Source: a virus
DNA length: 53,064 nt
Strand: one strand, 5' to 3'
Virus record (IMG/VR): IMGVR_UViG_3300025009_000137
Location: 1 to 53,064 of that record
Positions within the stretch are counted from its first letter, which is position 1. Each line of letters opens with the position of its first letter. This document shows, piece after piece, positions 22,309-31,694 of the stretch. The notes under the pieces are model-generated. The model did no database searches, was not told the DNA's origin, and saw nothing but the letters and a program-made list of their open reading frames with translations. A program made the translations under genes and the position numbers.

Positions 22309-22401
22309 ATGGATTTTCTAAATCATGTTTTTAATTATGGTGAATTAGTTTGTGCGATATTGCTTATTTATTTTATATACAAAAGAGTAAAAAACAAGTA
22401 G
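22309..22401 (+). CDS. 30-residue membrane peptide
   Basis: ATG 7 nt after AGAAGG. Membrane helix LVCAILLIYFIY with basic tail KRVKNK. Twelve nt upstream of the VirB2-like gene, so probably part of that operon. Confidence 0.55.
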   Translation: MDFLNHVFNYGELVCAILLIYFIYKRVKNK

Positions 22402-22412
22402 GAGGATTATAT

Positions 22413-22715
22413 ATGAAGAAAATTATAACTTCTACTGTATTTATTACATCTATGTTAATATTTCCTGTATATGGATTTTGTTACAATAATGAATTATCTA
22501 CAGCTTTTAATTCTGGTATCATGCCTATTCTTATTGATATTGGAAAAATAATATTTTCTTGCTCAGTGGTCTATGGTGCTTTCTATATTATGAGAAAGCA
22601 ATATGTTGTTGGTGTAGATTCTATAAAATGGGCAGCTATCGGTTATATTGCCCTAAGACTCACCCAAGGGTTTACTTCGCTTGTTGATAATATTGCTTCA
22701 AATTTAAAATTTTAA
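22413..22715 (+). CDS. VirB2/TrbC-like pilin-type membrane protein
   Basis: 100 residues, ATG after GGAGG. Signal peptide (KKIITSTVFITSMLIFPVYG), then two hydrophobic helices separated by a short basic loop MRKQYVVGVD. This topology and length are those of VirB2/TrbC-type conjugative pilins. Adjacent small membrane protein and VirD4-like ATPase support a DNA-transfer channel. Sequence similarity is too weak to be certain. Confidence 0.5.
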   Translation: MKKIITSTVFITSMLIFPVYGFCYNNELSTAFNSGIMPILIDIGKIIFSCSVVYGAFYIMRKQYVVGVDSIKWAAIGYIALRLTQGFTSLVDNIASNLKF

Positions 22716-22726
22716 GGTGTGATATT

Positions 22727-22957
22727 ATGACACTTGAAAGTATGTGTGACTATATATCAGGTAAAATATATGATGCTATATTGCCGAAAGCATTTAGTTT
22801 GCCTATAATTTACGATTTATTTAGCTGTGTATGTATTATTGTTATCGTATTTAGTTGTTACTGTGTAATGATGAATAGAAGAAAATATGTTAATTATCTA
22901 TATTTTTCTTGTATGTTCTATAGTATTTTTAGATTTATGAGTGTGATATTTAGATAA
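22727..22957 (+). CDS. Small two-helix membrane protein (VirB3-like position)
   Basis: 76 residues, ATG after AAGGTGTGATATT. Two transmembrane stretches (IYDLFSCVCIIVIVFSCYCVM and YLYFSCMFYSIFRFMSVIF). Lies between the pilin-like protein and the ATPase where VirB3/PrgI-type proteins occur; assignment is by position and size. Confidence 0.5.
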   Translation: MTLESMCDYISGKIYDAILPKAFSLPIIYDLFSCVCIIVIVFSCYCVMMNRRKYVNYLYFSCMFYSIFRFMSVIFR

Positions 22958-23010
22958 AGTCAATCTTTTTTGAAGAACTCCGCAATGTGCTACACCCTGG
23001 AGGTGATAGT

Positions 23011-25362
23011 ATTTCTTTCAGCCAAACGATTAAATCAATACCTTTTGATTCTTATTTCCATGTATTCGCTGATACGATGCAATTTAATCAAATTATCCCT
23101 GATATTTCAGTTGAAAATGGATTGAAGAATATAAAGTTAATAAATTCTATTTACAGCACAGTATATAAATCATTCTTTGATAGATTTGAATTTAAGGATA
23201 GAAAATTACTATACAATAGGAAGCAAATAGTTTCATATATAATCATGTTTCAAAATGATAAAATTTCTTTTCATATTGGTCTGCCTTCGCTTACAAATGA
23301 ATTTCTTAAGCAAAGATATTTTCAATCATTCCCAAACATAACCATATTGCCTTGTTCTGATTGTCTGAATGTATTAGATTTAAGTAAAACAATGCAGTTT
23401 AATTTTATGCAAAAAGAGGAAAGTTTTAAATCAATTCAAGCTGATATGAGGAGCGAAAACCCTATACCTTCCCTATTAAGTATCTCTAAAGACATAAAAG
23501 AAAGTGATATATTGATATTAGAAATATTGCTTGGTCCCCTAGATTCATATGAGAAGGAAGTTTTAGAAAATAGTAAAAATAAGTATAATAAAAGTGGTAA
23601 TAAATTTCAAAATAAAACTGTAATAGATAAAATTTTTAATGTAATACCTTTTATTTTAGATATGATTTTTGCTGTTCTTGATTGTTTGTTTGAAATGAAA
23701 ACTGAAGATATTGATAAGAAAGTTAAGCCTATATTTTCTAGTTATACGAACCAAAAAATTAACTATGATTTATTCAATGCAATGATTAGAGTATTTGTTC
23801 AATCAGACGATGCAGTAAAACAATTGCAGATAGGGAAAAGTATAGAAGTGTGCTTAAGAGATATTGCAGGAGATAATGAGATTGTTATAGACAAAAAGTT
23901 TCAACCAAAAAATACTCTTAGGAAAATGCCTAAATTTACTAAAAATATTTATTCAGCTAAAGAAATCGCTGTGTTCATGCAGTTACCATCTGGATACTAT
24001 CAGAAAGAATATTCTATCATTGAATCAATTGATACAAAAGAAATTAACCTGCCAAGTGAATTGTTTCAAGATGGAATACCTATAGGAGAAGTTAAATATA
24101 AAGGATTAACTAAAATTGCTTCATGGAATATGAAAGATGTTAATATTGCCACGTTGCCTTTAGCATCCTGTGGAATAATGGGATCAGGCAAAACTGAAGC
24201 AATGATTAATTATTCTATCTCTGCATTTGAAAAAGGCCAAAGTGTTTTTATACTTGATGGAATAAAGAATTGTGAGTTTAGCACAAAGGTAAGAGATTAT
24301 TGTATGAATATTGATGATAAGAAAATTATTGATTTAGATTTTAGTAATACAGATTACATTATACCTTTATTATGGAATGAGATTAAATTAAATGGTAAAT
24401 TATCACAATCAGAGAAATTAAGAATCAGTAATTTTATAACACAACAGTTAATTCTATTTCTTGATTCATTGGTATCAGATAATGTGCAGCAGAAATTAAG
24501 CCCAAGGATGAAAAGATATTTAAATGCCTGTGGCCTACTTGTATTTAGTTTAGATCGTCAAACTACCATAATGGATGTTTTGAATTGCCTTATTGATTAT
24601 GATTTTAGGCATAAATTCATAAAGGAAAGTAAATTATCTAAGGATAGTAAGATAGTGAAGGATTTATTGATGTTAGATAAAAATGGAAAAGAAACAAATT
24701 TTACCGATATTAAAGGTATTGTTGATAGGATTGATTTAATACTTGGTGATTATATATTATCAAATCTTTTTTCATATACATCTAAGACAGAATTAAACTT
24801 TAGATATTTTTCAGATAATGGATATTTAATATTATGTCGTATGCCACAAACTAAACTCAGCGACAATACCATAAATACAATGTCAACATTTCTATTATCT
24901 AAAATATGGCTCTCTGTCTTAGGGAGACAGGGGAATAATATGTCTAATGTAATAATAGATGAAATACATCGTTACCCTTCTGCTAGTGCTGTGCTTGAAT
25001 TTGCTCTTAGAGAATCTAGGAAATATAAAACTAAGTTTGTTTTCTCTGCTCATAAACCAAGTGATTTTAAAGATATTCTCAGTACACTTAAATCAGCAGG
25101 TACAAATTATATGCTCTATAATACTTCAATAGATAATGTAAGATATTTTGAAGAAGAGATTAAACCATTTACCCTTAGAGAAATGCTTGATACAAAAAGA
25201 TTTCATGCAAAATGTATAGTTAATACAGGATCGAACAATAGTCAATACACTGTATTTGATACAAAGGTAATACCACCAATTAATTTTACAAGAAAAGAAA
25301 TAGATAGAAGTTATTTAACTAAAGAATGTCAGTTAAAATATGGAATTAAAAATTATTTATAG
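23011..25362 (+). CDS. VirD4/TraG/HerA-like ATPase, probable AUU start
   Basis: 783 residues from ATT placed 7 nt after GGAGG (a GTG at 22987 in the same frame has no such site). Residues 1-370 are a poorly conserved N-terminal domain with a hydrophobic segment near 210-225 (FNVIPFILDMIFAVLDCLF). P-loop CGIMGSGKT (K394) and Walker B VIIDEIH (D650-E651), followed by SAHKPSDF, fit HerA/VirD4-type DNA-pumping ATPases. Together with upstream membrane proteins it suggests a minimal conjugation-like machine inside a prophage. No relaxase is visible. Confidence 0.75.
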   Translation: MSFSQTIKSIPFDSYFHVFADTMQFNQIIPDISVENGLKNIKLINSIYSTVYKSFFDRFEFKDRKLLYNRKQIVSYIIMFQNDKISFHIGLPSLTNEFLKQRYFQSFPNITILPCSDCLNVLDLSKTMQFNFMQKEESFKSIQADMRSENPIPSLLSISKDIKESDILILEILLGPLDSYEKEVLENSKNKYNKSGNKFQNKTVIDKIFNVIPFILDMIFAVLDCLFEMKTEDIDKKVKPIFSSYTNQKINYDLFNAMIRVFVQSDDAVKQLQIGKSIEVCLRDIAGDNEIVIDKKFQPKNTLRKMPKFTKNIYSAKEIAVFMQLPSGYYQKEYSIIESIDTKEINLPSELFQDGIPIGEVKYKGLTKIASWNMKDVNIATLPLASCGIMGSGKTEAMINYSISAFEKGQSVFILDGIKNCEFSTKVRDYCMNIDDKKIIDLDFSNTDYIIPLLWNEIKLNGKLSQSEKLRISNFITQQLILFLDSLVSDNVQQKLSPRMKRYLNACGLLVFSLDRQTTIMDVLNCLIDYDFRHKFIKESKLSKDSKIVKDLLMLDKNGKETNFTDIKGIVDRIDLILGDYILSNLFSYTSKTELNFRYFSDNGYLILCRMPQTKLSDNTINTMSTFLLSKIWLSVLGRQGNNMSNVIIDEIHRYPSASAVLEFALRESRKYKTKFVFSAHKPSDFKDILSTLKSAGTNYMLYNTSIDNVRYFEEEIKPFTLREMLDTKRFHAKCIVNTGSNNSQYTVFDTKVIPPINFTRKEIDRSYLTKECQLKYGIKNYL

Positions 25363-25372
25363 AACTATTTTT

Positions 25373-25395
25373 ATGGGGTATAAGTTATACCCCAT
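25373..25395. terminator. Bidirectional terminator between convergent genes
   Basis: ATGGGGTATAA / TTATACCCCAT with a single-base loop centre, T-rich on both sides. Confidence 0.8.
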
Positions 25396-25403
25396 ATTTT
25401 TTA

Positions 25404-25994
25404 TTATTTTCTTTCTAAACCCAAAACAACACTAACAATATAAGCATACTCATTAGCTAACTTATGAATAAAATTTTCATCTAAAAGTAAATTTAATTCT
25501 GTTTCATTTGATATAAATAAATCCTCGAAAAGTATAGCTGGCATATATGTTTCTCTTACTTCTGCGAAATTAGCATATTTTTTACCTCTGTCTGTGATAT
25601 TATATTGCTTTAAAAATTGCATAATATGTTGATGAATTTGATTTCTATAGGAATCGGAAATTTTTCCTTTTGCGTTTGGATGTACAAATGATTCATAACC
25701 ATGTGCCTTTTTATCTGTGGCTGAATTTGTGTGAAATGATAAGTATAAATCAATAGGTTTAATTTTGTGAAGTCTATTTGCTATTTCTATTGTTTGATAT
25801 AAATCTTGTTTAAAATCTACATTAGGATTAGTCATAGAAGGTTGAATATTTATTATTTCGCATATGAAATTTTTTTCCATTATATTTTTAAATTCCATAG
25901 TTAAATCCCAATTTAAATATTTCTCATATATTTTACCATTAATTGCTCCAATATCTCTGCCACCATGACCGCTTGCTGTAACGATTCTTTTCAT
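25404..25994 (-). CDS. N-acetylmuramoyl-L-alanine amidase (endolysin)
   Basis: 196 residues from an ATG after AAGGTGAATAAT. Amidase_3 fold: His10 in ASGHGG, Glu24 in KIYEK, His88 in LSFHTNS, and late catalytic Glu in ILFEDLF. Cleaves the amide between muramic acid and the peptide stem. No separate wall-binding domain, unlike many endolysins. Last gene of the lysis block after the holin-like genes. Confidence 0.88.
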   Translation of the reverse strand: MKRIVTASGHGGRDIGAINGKIYEKYLNWDLTMEFKNIMEKNFICEIINIQPSMTNPNVDFKQDLYQTIEIANRLHKIKPIDLYLSFHTNSATDKKAHGYESFVHPNAKGKISDSYRNQIHQHIMQFLKQYNITDRGKKYANFAEVRETYMPAILFEDLFISNETELNLLLDENFIHKLANEYAYIVSVVLGLERK

Positions 25995-25995
25995 A

Positions 25996-26196
25996 TTATT
26001 CACCTTCTGATTTATTAAATTTACTAGAAATAGCTGAAACACCACCAGTAAGTCCTAAACCAACGCCGAAATATGAAATCATATCCTTAATGTTTTCAAT
26101 AGGACTACCTATAAAACAACTAGCAATATAAGAGATTAAGCACACTCCCATACAGCCAGCTAAAAAATAATCCATCTTTGTAAATTCTTTTTTCAT
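25996..26196 (-). CDS. Holin-like membrane protein
   Basis: 66 residues, ATG after AAGGTGAT. Two membrane segments (MDYFLAGCMGVCLISYIASC and MISYFGVGLGLTGGVSAIS) and charged ends. Immediately upstream of the amidase, the usual place of a holin. Confidence 0.65.
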   Translation of the reverse strand: MKKEFTKMDYFLAGCMGVCLISYIASCFIGSPIENIKDMISYFGVGLGLTGGVSAISSKFNKSEGE

Positions 26197-26205
26197 TTAA
26201 TCACC

Positions 26206-26400
26206 TTATCCTATCTTAATCAAATTAACCATAATATTTATTGCTGCACCGACAGCAGAAGCCATAATCCAAAATTGCAATTTATCTACTTTCTGATCAA
26301 CCCTAAAAATAGTACCATTTAACTGTGTGTCACGTTCTTTCAAGTATTTCACCTCTGCTTTTAAAGTTGATAACTGACTAATAATATCTTCTTGTTCCAA
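26206..26400 (-). CDS. XhlA-like holin-associated protein, TTG start
   Basis: 64 residues from TTG after GAGG. Coiled coil (ISQLSTLKAEVKYLKERDTQ) followed by one C-terminal membrane helix (FWIMASAVGAAINIMVNLI), as in XhlA. Acts with the holin in lysis. The open frame extends over the terminator upstream, which is not likely to be translated. Confidence 0.7.
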   Translation of the reverse strand: MEQEDIISQLSTLKAEVKYLKERDTQLNGTIFRVDQKVDKLQFWIMASAVGAAINIMVNLIKIG

Positions 26401-26433
26401 TACTACCTCACCCCTTTGGTATCCAAATAAAAA

Positions 26434-26449
26434 ACCTCCAAGTGGAGGT
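26434..26449 (-). terminator. Terminator after GLUG tail protein
   Basis: ACCTCCA / TGGAGGT then TTTTTTATTT on the minus strand, between the GTATAC element and XhlA. Confidence 0.75.
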
Positions 26450-26511
26450 ATACATTTAACCATTGATTTTATTGACGTATACTTAGGTATACATGTATAC
26501 TTTTTGTATAC
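26448..26511. repeat. GTATAC-repeat element, copy 2
   Basis: GTATAC at 26448, 26477, 26487, 26495 and 26506, spacing 29-10-8-11, same as copy 1, and abutting the stop codon of the large tail gene. Shared spacer core TTTAACCATTGATTTT. Confidence 0.75.
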
Positions 26512-29500
26512 CTAAGAAATTATTTTAGAAGTTATTGTCCCTGAATTAATTTTTTTCAGATAATCAGATAGTAAAGGTTTATTGATTTTTCCACCACTAT
26601 CCACTGTAAACTGAGTATAAAACCCATCTTTTCCGAATATATGAGTTATTGATGTTATCGTACCAATTAAATTCGGCCCGTCATCATCAATAATTTGTGC
26701 AGCATCGCCAATAGTTAACTGTGGTCTAATCGGCCCAACGAATTCTTCTACTTCTCCTGAGTTACTTAATCTATCAGCAATTTCTGTAGCTAATAATGCG
26801 GCAGAAATTGAAGTTGTCCCATCTGGAGCTTGTTGATATAATGTTTTCTGTGCAGGAGGAAGCCAACCAAGATTTGAAGATACTGATCTATATACTTTTA
26901 TCGTAAAATCTGAAGTATGAACACATACTCTTCCATAAGTATCATTATCATCTTTTGTTATTTTTCTTGAAAAAACATCTTTATTTCTGTAAAAAGTGTA
27001 AGTCCCAGATTGTGTAAATGCTTCATCTGTAAATTCAGCGATAACTACTTTACCATCTGCCTCTTCTTTAATACTCCAATCTCTTATATTAATTAAAACG
27101 TCGTTAATTCCTTTAAGTATTGACTGGTTAGGAGAAAATTCTATTCCTAATTCAGTTTCTTCTGAACCAACATAATAATAATTTATGCCAAAATCTGTTA
27201 ATATTTGAGTTAATAATAATTCAATTGTTGTTTTTGGATATATATTTCTTTCATCAAAAGTTTGATCATTTAAATATTTTCCAATTGAATTACGTGCATT
27301 AACATTAACATTTTCCATACCTATCATGAAACTTGTCCGATCAATATAAAAAATCCCCATCAAAAGAGGATCTGAATCACCAGTTTTAAAGTTTAATTTT
27401 ATTTTTGAAGCAGGAGGATAATTTGGAATATATTCGTTATTCCCTGTCTGCCACTGTAAAGAAGGATATCCATCAGTAATACTAGATAGTTTCCATATAG
27501 TATTAAAATCCCAGCTTGAGAAAGTTGACTGAGTTTTCATTTCTGCTGTGGTTTTTGGTTCTCCTTTTCCGGTGTCGGATTGCCCGGAAATTTCTGAATT
27601 GTAATAACAACTCGTTATTATGCCACCTGACTCTGCCCATGCCTCGTATTCCCATCCTACAAAACCACCAACATCAAGGCCAGAACCAACTACAGCCCCA
27701 GCAGAATAACAATTAATTAGTTGGCAAGCACCATAGCACATAAATCCACCGACTCCGGCATCTACTACACCATTGCTTTTCGCATTTCCTAAAAAATAAC
27801 AATTAGTTATAATTCCGTCCCAACATGAAGCCGTAAAGCCACCAACAACTTTATTACCAGTTACATTACCAACTGCGTAACATTCTTCTATTGAATTTCC
27901 CGCCAATATGTCGGTAAATCCGGCAAACCCACCAGTCATCTCACCACCAACCACGTCGCCTAAAGCATATGACCTTTTAACCTCTTCCCCCAGAAACCCA
28001 ACTAATCCACCTGCATATTGTCCCATACAGGTCACTTTTCCTGTGGCGTAACAATCTTCTATCTTAGTGTCGCAATGGGCGACCAACCCACCAGCATGCC
28101 CATATAGGTGCCCATAAGAGATATAACCAGTCACCGTAATGTCACCTGTTGCATGACAGTTTTTTATGGGTATATCTGAATAACTTTGACCTATTAAACC
28201 ACCCGCCATACTGGAGGTAACTATATTACAAGTTGAATAACAATCATGTATATTGCCTGTATTGTGTGCAACTAATCCACCAATCTCACCTAAGACGTCG
28301 CCAGTTATTGTCCCCCTAGAACAACAATTTTTTACCTCACTATCATCATAATTACCGGAACATATCCCACCGAAACTATAATCACTTATACTACTAACAT
28401 TTACGTCTGCGGTGCAATAACTTATCTCCCCACTTACATAATTGCCGATGGACACACAAGCATTACCACTTACGTAACAATTTGTTATTATACCTGCGTG
28501 ATATTGTGTCGCAATTGCTCCCATACCACCAATATTAGCGTCTATTATTCTTACATTTTTTATTATCCCAGTCGGATGCGTACCAACAAATAACCCTTCA
28601 CCGGATAACCCAATAATCTTATAGCCATTTCCGTCATAAACACCCTCAAACAGTCCGTTTGGAGGCCCGACTAAAGATGTCCAAGCTCCATGGCCAGTTA
28701 GGTCAATATCGGCCATCTGAATATAATTACCTGCCATGTCTTCAGTCACGGCAAGTAAATCGGTGACTGTGTAAATACCTGTGTACCCTTCTGGCACTTC
28801 AGTAAGTGGCGTAACCTCCTGATAACCGATAACAATCGTTTCCTCTGGTGCTCCAGGTACAACTTCCCCTGTCCTGTCAAAACTATCAACTTCTAAACTG
28901 ACTGAAACAACCGGGGTATCTTGTCTAATGGATATACTACCACTAACCAACTTCAGTGCTTCCTCTTCATCTGCTGTTTCATCCTGAGCAAATATTCGAT
29001 GTTGCCCTCTTGACCTCCAAGCAATCCAAGTTTTATCAGCAAAATATTTAGCTTTTAATCTGGAAATATAACTATCTGAAGCCATATTAATTGTTGCACC
29101 AAAATCAATAGTATCCCAAGAATCTGAAAAAGTTATATCATTTTTTGATAATGATTGTATTTTGTTTATAAAATACAATTTTGGCACATCTTCTATAGTT
29201 TGAATTAAATTTCCATATATTCCTAAAGGTAATGTTTTTGTATATTCTATTGTCATACTATCTTGTTCAGTTAATACCCAATTCATTGCACCATCAACAT
29301 CTGTTATAAAACCTATACGATTATCATTAGTTTTAAATAAATTCAAAGTATCAACATCATCAGGGATATCAGTTATTTCTACTTCTGCATCCCATGAACT
29401 GCCATTATATTTTCTATAATATGTAATTCCATCAACTATGTAAGAACAAATTAAACCTTGACTTGTAGTACCTTTTATAGATGAAATAGTTATTCCCAAT

Positions 29501-30834
29501 GGATCATAAAATATTTTAAGTATTGGATATAAACTTTCATCTTGATCAATAACCCAATAACTCCAAGATAACCAATCCTCATATGTTGATTCTAAACCTA
29601 ATTCAGAATTAGTTTTCCCTTCTCCACCATTAGTAGTGGCGGCAGTATTTACATCTGAATTATAATAGGCAGGTGATTGATATGTAATTTTACCTATCGG
29701 ATCATCAGGGAAATAAGGCGCACCCCTATAGCCGATAATAACACCTTTCCTACTACTTGCAGTAACAGAACCAGTGCAATACATATCTTTAAAATCTAAA
29801 TAGCTAGGGAATACATAACCAATCATCCCACCAACTTGGGATACTCCACTTACATTACCATGACAAAATGAACTTGCTATATTAGGTGAACGATAACCCC
29901 CACCTTGTCCTGCACCAACTAAACCACCAACCCGATAATAACCAGTTACATTTCCTAAAGAATAACATCTATCAATTCCTTCAAAATGTGTATAACCAAT
30001 TAATCCACCAATTCCTAATACAGAAGTATTCCATATTTCTGGTTCTGTATAATTTTCAGTACCAGTAATATCACCTTCTGCATATGATTTTCTTGACAAA
30101 GACCTACCTAAAGTAGCACCTATTAATCCACCTGCTACTTTAGTTCCGGTTACATCACCTAAAGTATAACAAAAATCAAAAAGAGCATTATTACTGGCTA
30201 AACCAATCAATCCACCAACAACATTCCCACCTGTGACAGCACCAGAAGTATGTGATTTATAAGCCTTAATATTTATCGTTTGACCTATTAATCCACCTAT
30301 GTTACTTCCACTTCCGGTAACTATTGCAGAAGAATAACAAGTATTAATACAACCTGCTCTAATATCATATTCATCAAAAACATCATAATCCGGCCCTTCT
30401 GCTAAACCGATTAATCCACCAACATTATCTTCACCGTCTACTGTTCCAGTTGAAGAACAATTTAAAACTAAATCAAATTCTGGTGATACTTGTTGTGTAG
30501 TCAATAACTTACCAATTAATGCTCCTACATTATCTTTACCAATTACATCAGTATTGGTTAATACAATATTTTTCAAATTAGGATTATTAGCTAAAACATT
30601 AAATTCACATACACCAAATAATCCAACATTATCTTCAGTTGGTCTATTAATAGTTAAATTATCAATAGCAAATCCATTTCCATCTACAATACCTAAAAAT
30701 GGATTTGCTATTGTTCCTATTGGTTCAAAATTTGTATATCCTACTAAATCAATATCAGCACCTAAAATATAATCACCTGAAAGATTATTTCTAATATTAT
30801 TAAATTCAGATGCATTTAGTATTGTTATAGCTAT
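26512..30834 (-). CDS. Giant GLUG-repeat tail protein (receptor-binding), AUA start
   Basis: 1440 residues. Two arrays of GLUG-type repeats (VGGLIG / GGLVAH with Cys-Tyr pairs), about residues 60-420 and 760-1150. Each is introduced by a domain of the type ILGADIDL...PIG...DGNG. A linker domain lies between them, and the C-terminal 250 residues look like a tail-associated baseplate domain. Probably the host-recognition tip protein. The frame opens right after TGA and contains no NTG codon for 86 codons, although this stretch encodes a normal DIDL...DGNG domain. ATA at 30832-30834 lies 7 nt after GAGG. Confidence 0.8.
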   Translation of the reverse strand: MAITILNASEFNNIRNNLSGDYILGADIDLVGYTNFEPIGTIANPFLGIVDGNGFAIDNLTINRPTEDNVGLFGVCEFNVLANNPNLKNIVLTNTDVIGKDNVGALIGKLLTTQQVSPEFDLVLNCSSTGTVDGEDNVGGLIGLAEGPDYDVFDEYDIRAGCINTCYSSAIVTGSGSNIGGLIGQTINIKAYKSHTSGAVTGGNVVGGLIGLASNNALFDFCYTLGDVTGTKVAGGLIGATLGRSLSRKSYAEGDITGTENYTEPEIWNTSVLGIGGLIGYTHFEGIDRCYSLGNVTGYYRVGGLVGAGQGGGYRSPNIASSFCHGNVSGVSQVGGMIGYVFPSYLDFKDMYCTGSVTASSRKGVIIGYRGAPYFPDDPIGKITYQSPAYYNSDVNTAATTNGGEGKTNSELGLESTYEDWLSWSYWVIDQDESLYPILKIFYDPLGITISSIKGTTSQGLICSYIVDGITYYRKYNGSSWDAEVEITDIPDDVDTLNLFKTNDNRIGFITDVDGAMNWVLTEQDSMTIEYTKTLPLGIYGNLIQTIEDVPKLYFINKIQSLSKNDITFSDSWDTIDFGATINMASDSYISRLKAKYFADKTWIAWRSRGQHRIFAQDETADEEEALKLVSGSISIRQDTPVVSVSLEVDSFDRTGEVVPGAPEETIVIGYQEVTPLTEVPEGYTGIYTVTDLLAVTEDMAGNYIQMADIDLTGHGAWTSLVGPPNGLFEGVYDGNGYKIIGLSGEGLFVGTHPTGIIKNVRIIDANIGGMGAIATQYHAGIITNCYVSGNACVSIGNYVSGEISYCTADVNVSSISDYSFGGICSGNYDDSEVKNCCSRGTITGDVLGEIGGLVAHNTGNIHDCYSTCNIVTSSMAGGLIGQSYSDIPIKNCHATGDITVTGYISYGHLYGHAGGLVAHCDTKIEDCYATGKVTCMGQYAGGLVGFLGEEVKRSYALGDVVGGEMTGGFAGFTDILAGNSIEECYAVGNVTGNKVVGGFTASCWDGIITNCYFLGNAKSNGVVDAGVGGFMCYGACQLINCYSAGAVVGSGLDVGGFVGWEYEAWAESGGIITSCYYNSEISGQSDTGKGEPKTTAEMKTQSTFSSWDFNTIWKLSSITDGYPSLQWQTGNNEYIPNYPPASKIKLNFKTGDSDPLLMGIFYIDRTSFMIGMENVNVNARNSIGKYLNDQTFDERNIYPKTTIELLLTQILTDFGINYYYVGSEETELGIEFSPNQSILKGINDVLINIRDWSIKEEADGKVVIAEFTDEAFTQSGTYTFYRNKDVFSRKITKDDNDTYGRVCVHTSDFTIKVYRSVSSNLGWLPPAQKTLYQQAPDGTTSISAALLATEIADRLSNSGEVEEFVGPIRPQLTIGDAAQIIDDDGPNLIGTITSITHIFGKDGFYTQFTVDSGGKINKPLLSDYLKKINSGTITSKIIS

Positions 30835-30865
30835 GTAATCACCTCATTTCAGACAAAATAAAAAA

Positions 30866-30879
30866 CACCTCAAAGGGTG
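30866..30879 (-). terminator. Terminator between tail genes
   Basis: CACCC-TTTG-AGGTG (one G-U pair) followed by TTTTTTATTTTG on the minus strand, directly after the stop of 30880-31344. Confidence 0.6.
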
Positions 30880-31344
30880 CTATCTAACTACTGATTTTAA
30901 TTCTGTACCTGCTGGTTGTGTATCCACTCCATCCCATTGCAAACACCAAATTTTGTCATAACTTATACCACGTTCTACCCAAAATAACCAAGGATTTTCA
31001 CCGTCAAATGATATGCTTACATCTCTGACTTTTGCATCTACTTCTTCAGTTACGAGTGAAAATGTTCTATCAGGTGTAGAAAAATCAATATTATCAATAT
31101 AATTGTAAACATTTACAATTGCTTGGTTATCTACAATAGAAATAATCCATATTTCTGATACTATAGAATCTACTATTTTTGGTGCTAAATCTATACTTCC
31201 TAAAACTCCTGATTGAATTGTTTGTATATCAAGCACTCTATTAGCCTTTACTATCACTGCTTCCATTTTCGGATCAGCATTGTTGTAAATAGTTTGTTGT
31301 ACTAAATTAATTCTCTCTTGAATGTCGGAGGGTAAACTTCTCAT
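30880..31344 (-). CDS. Tail protein (unidentified)
   Basis: 154 residues, ATG after GAGGAGGG, overlapping the upstream stop. Beta-rich; contains VRDVSISFDGENPWLFWVERGISYD, resembling segments in the middle of the GLUG protein (TWIAWRSRGQHRIF). Probably a distal tail or fibre component by position. Confidence 0.5.
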   Translation of the reverse strand: MRSLPSDIQERINLVQQTIYNNADPKMEAVIVKANRVLDIQTIQSGVLGSIDLAPKIVDSIVSEIWIISIVDNQAIVNVYNYIDNIDFSTPDRTFSLVTEEVDAKVRDVSISFDGENPWLFWVERGISYDKIWCLQWDGVDTQPAGTELKSVVR

Positions 31345-31694
31345 TAAATATAACCCTCCTCAGATACGATTAATACAATACTTGTTTGATATAAACCAGC
31401 TTTTATTCTTGTCCAATTTGGAGATTCTTTTATAAATCCAATGTAATATTTGCTGTCTAATACAACTTTTACAGGAGTTGCAGTTGATTCATATGTATCA
31501 ATTAAATTTTTACTATCTTCATATACACTTATTGTATTTATATTAACTATTCTTGCTCCATTTCCAATAACTTGAACATGAAAAGAACCATCAAGTAGAC
31601 GATTTAAAACTTTAATAGTATCGTAACCAGGAATAACTGAAGCAATAATACTAGAAATAAGTGTATTATCAATCTTGTATAATGCACTACTCAT
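31344..31694 (-). CDS. Tail protein (unidentified)
   Basis: 116 residues, ATG after GGAGGAGG. Lies between tape measure and tip proteins, so a distal-tail or baseplate role is likely. Beta-rich, no family recognised. Confidence 0.5.
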   Translation of the reverse strand: MSSALYKIDNTLISSIIASVIPGYDTIKVLNRLLDGSFHVQVIGNGARIVNINTISVYEDSKNLIDTYESTATPVKVVLDSKYYIGFIKESPNWTRIKAGLYQTSIVLIVSEEGYI

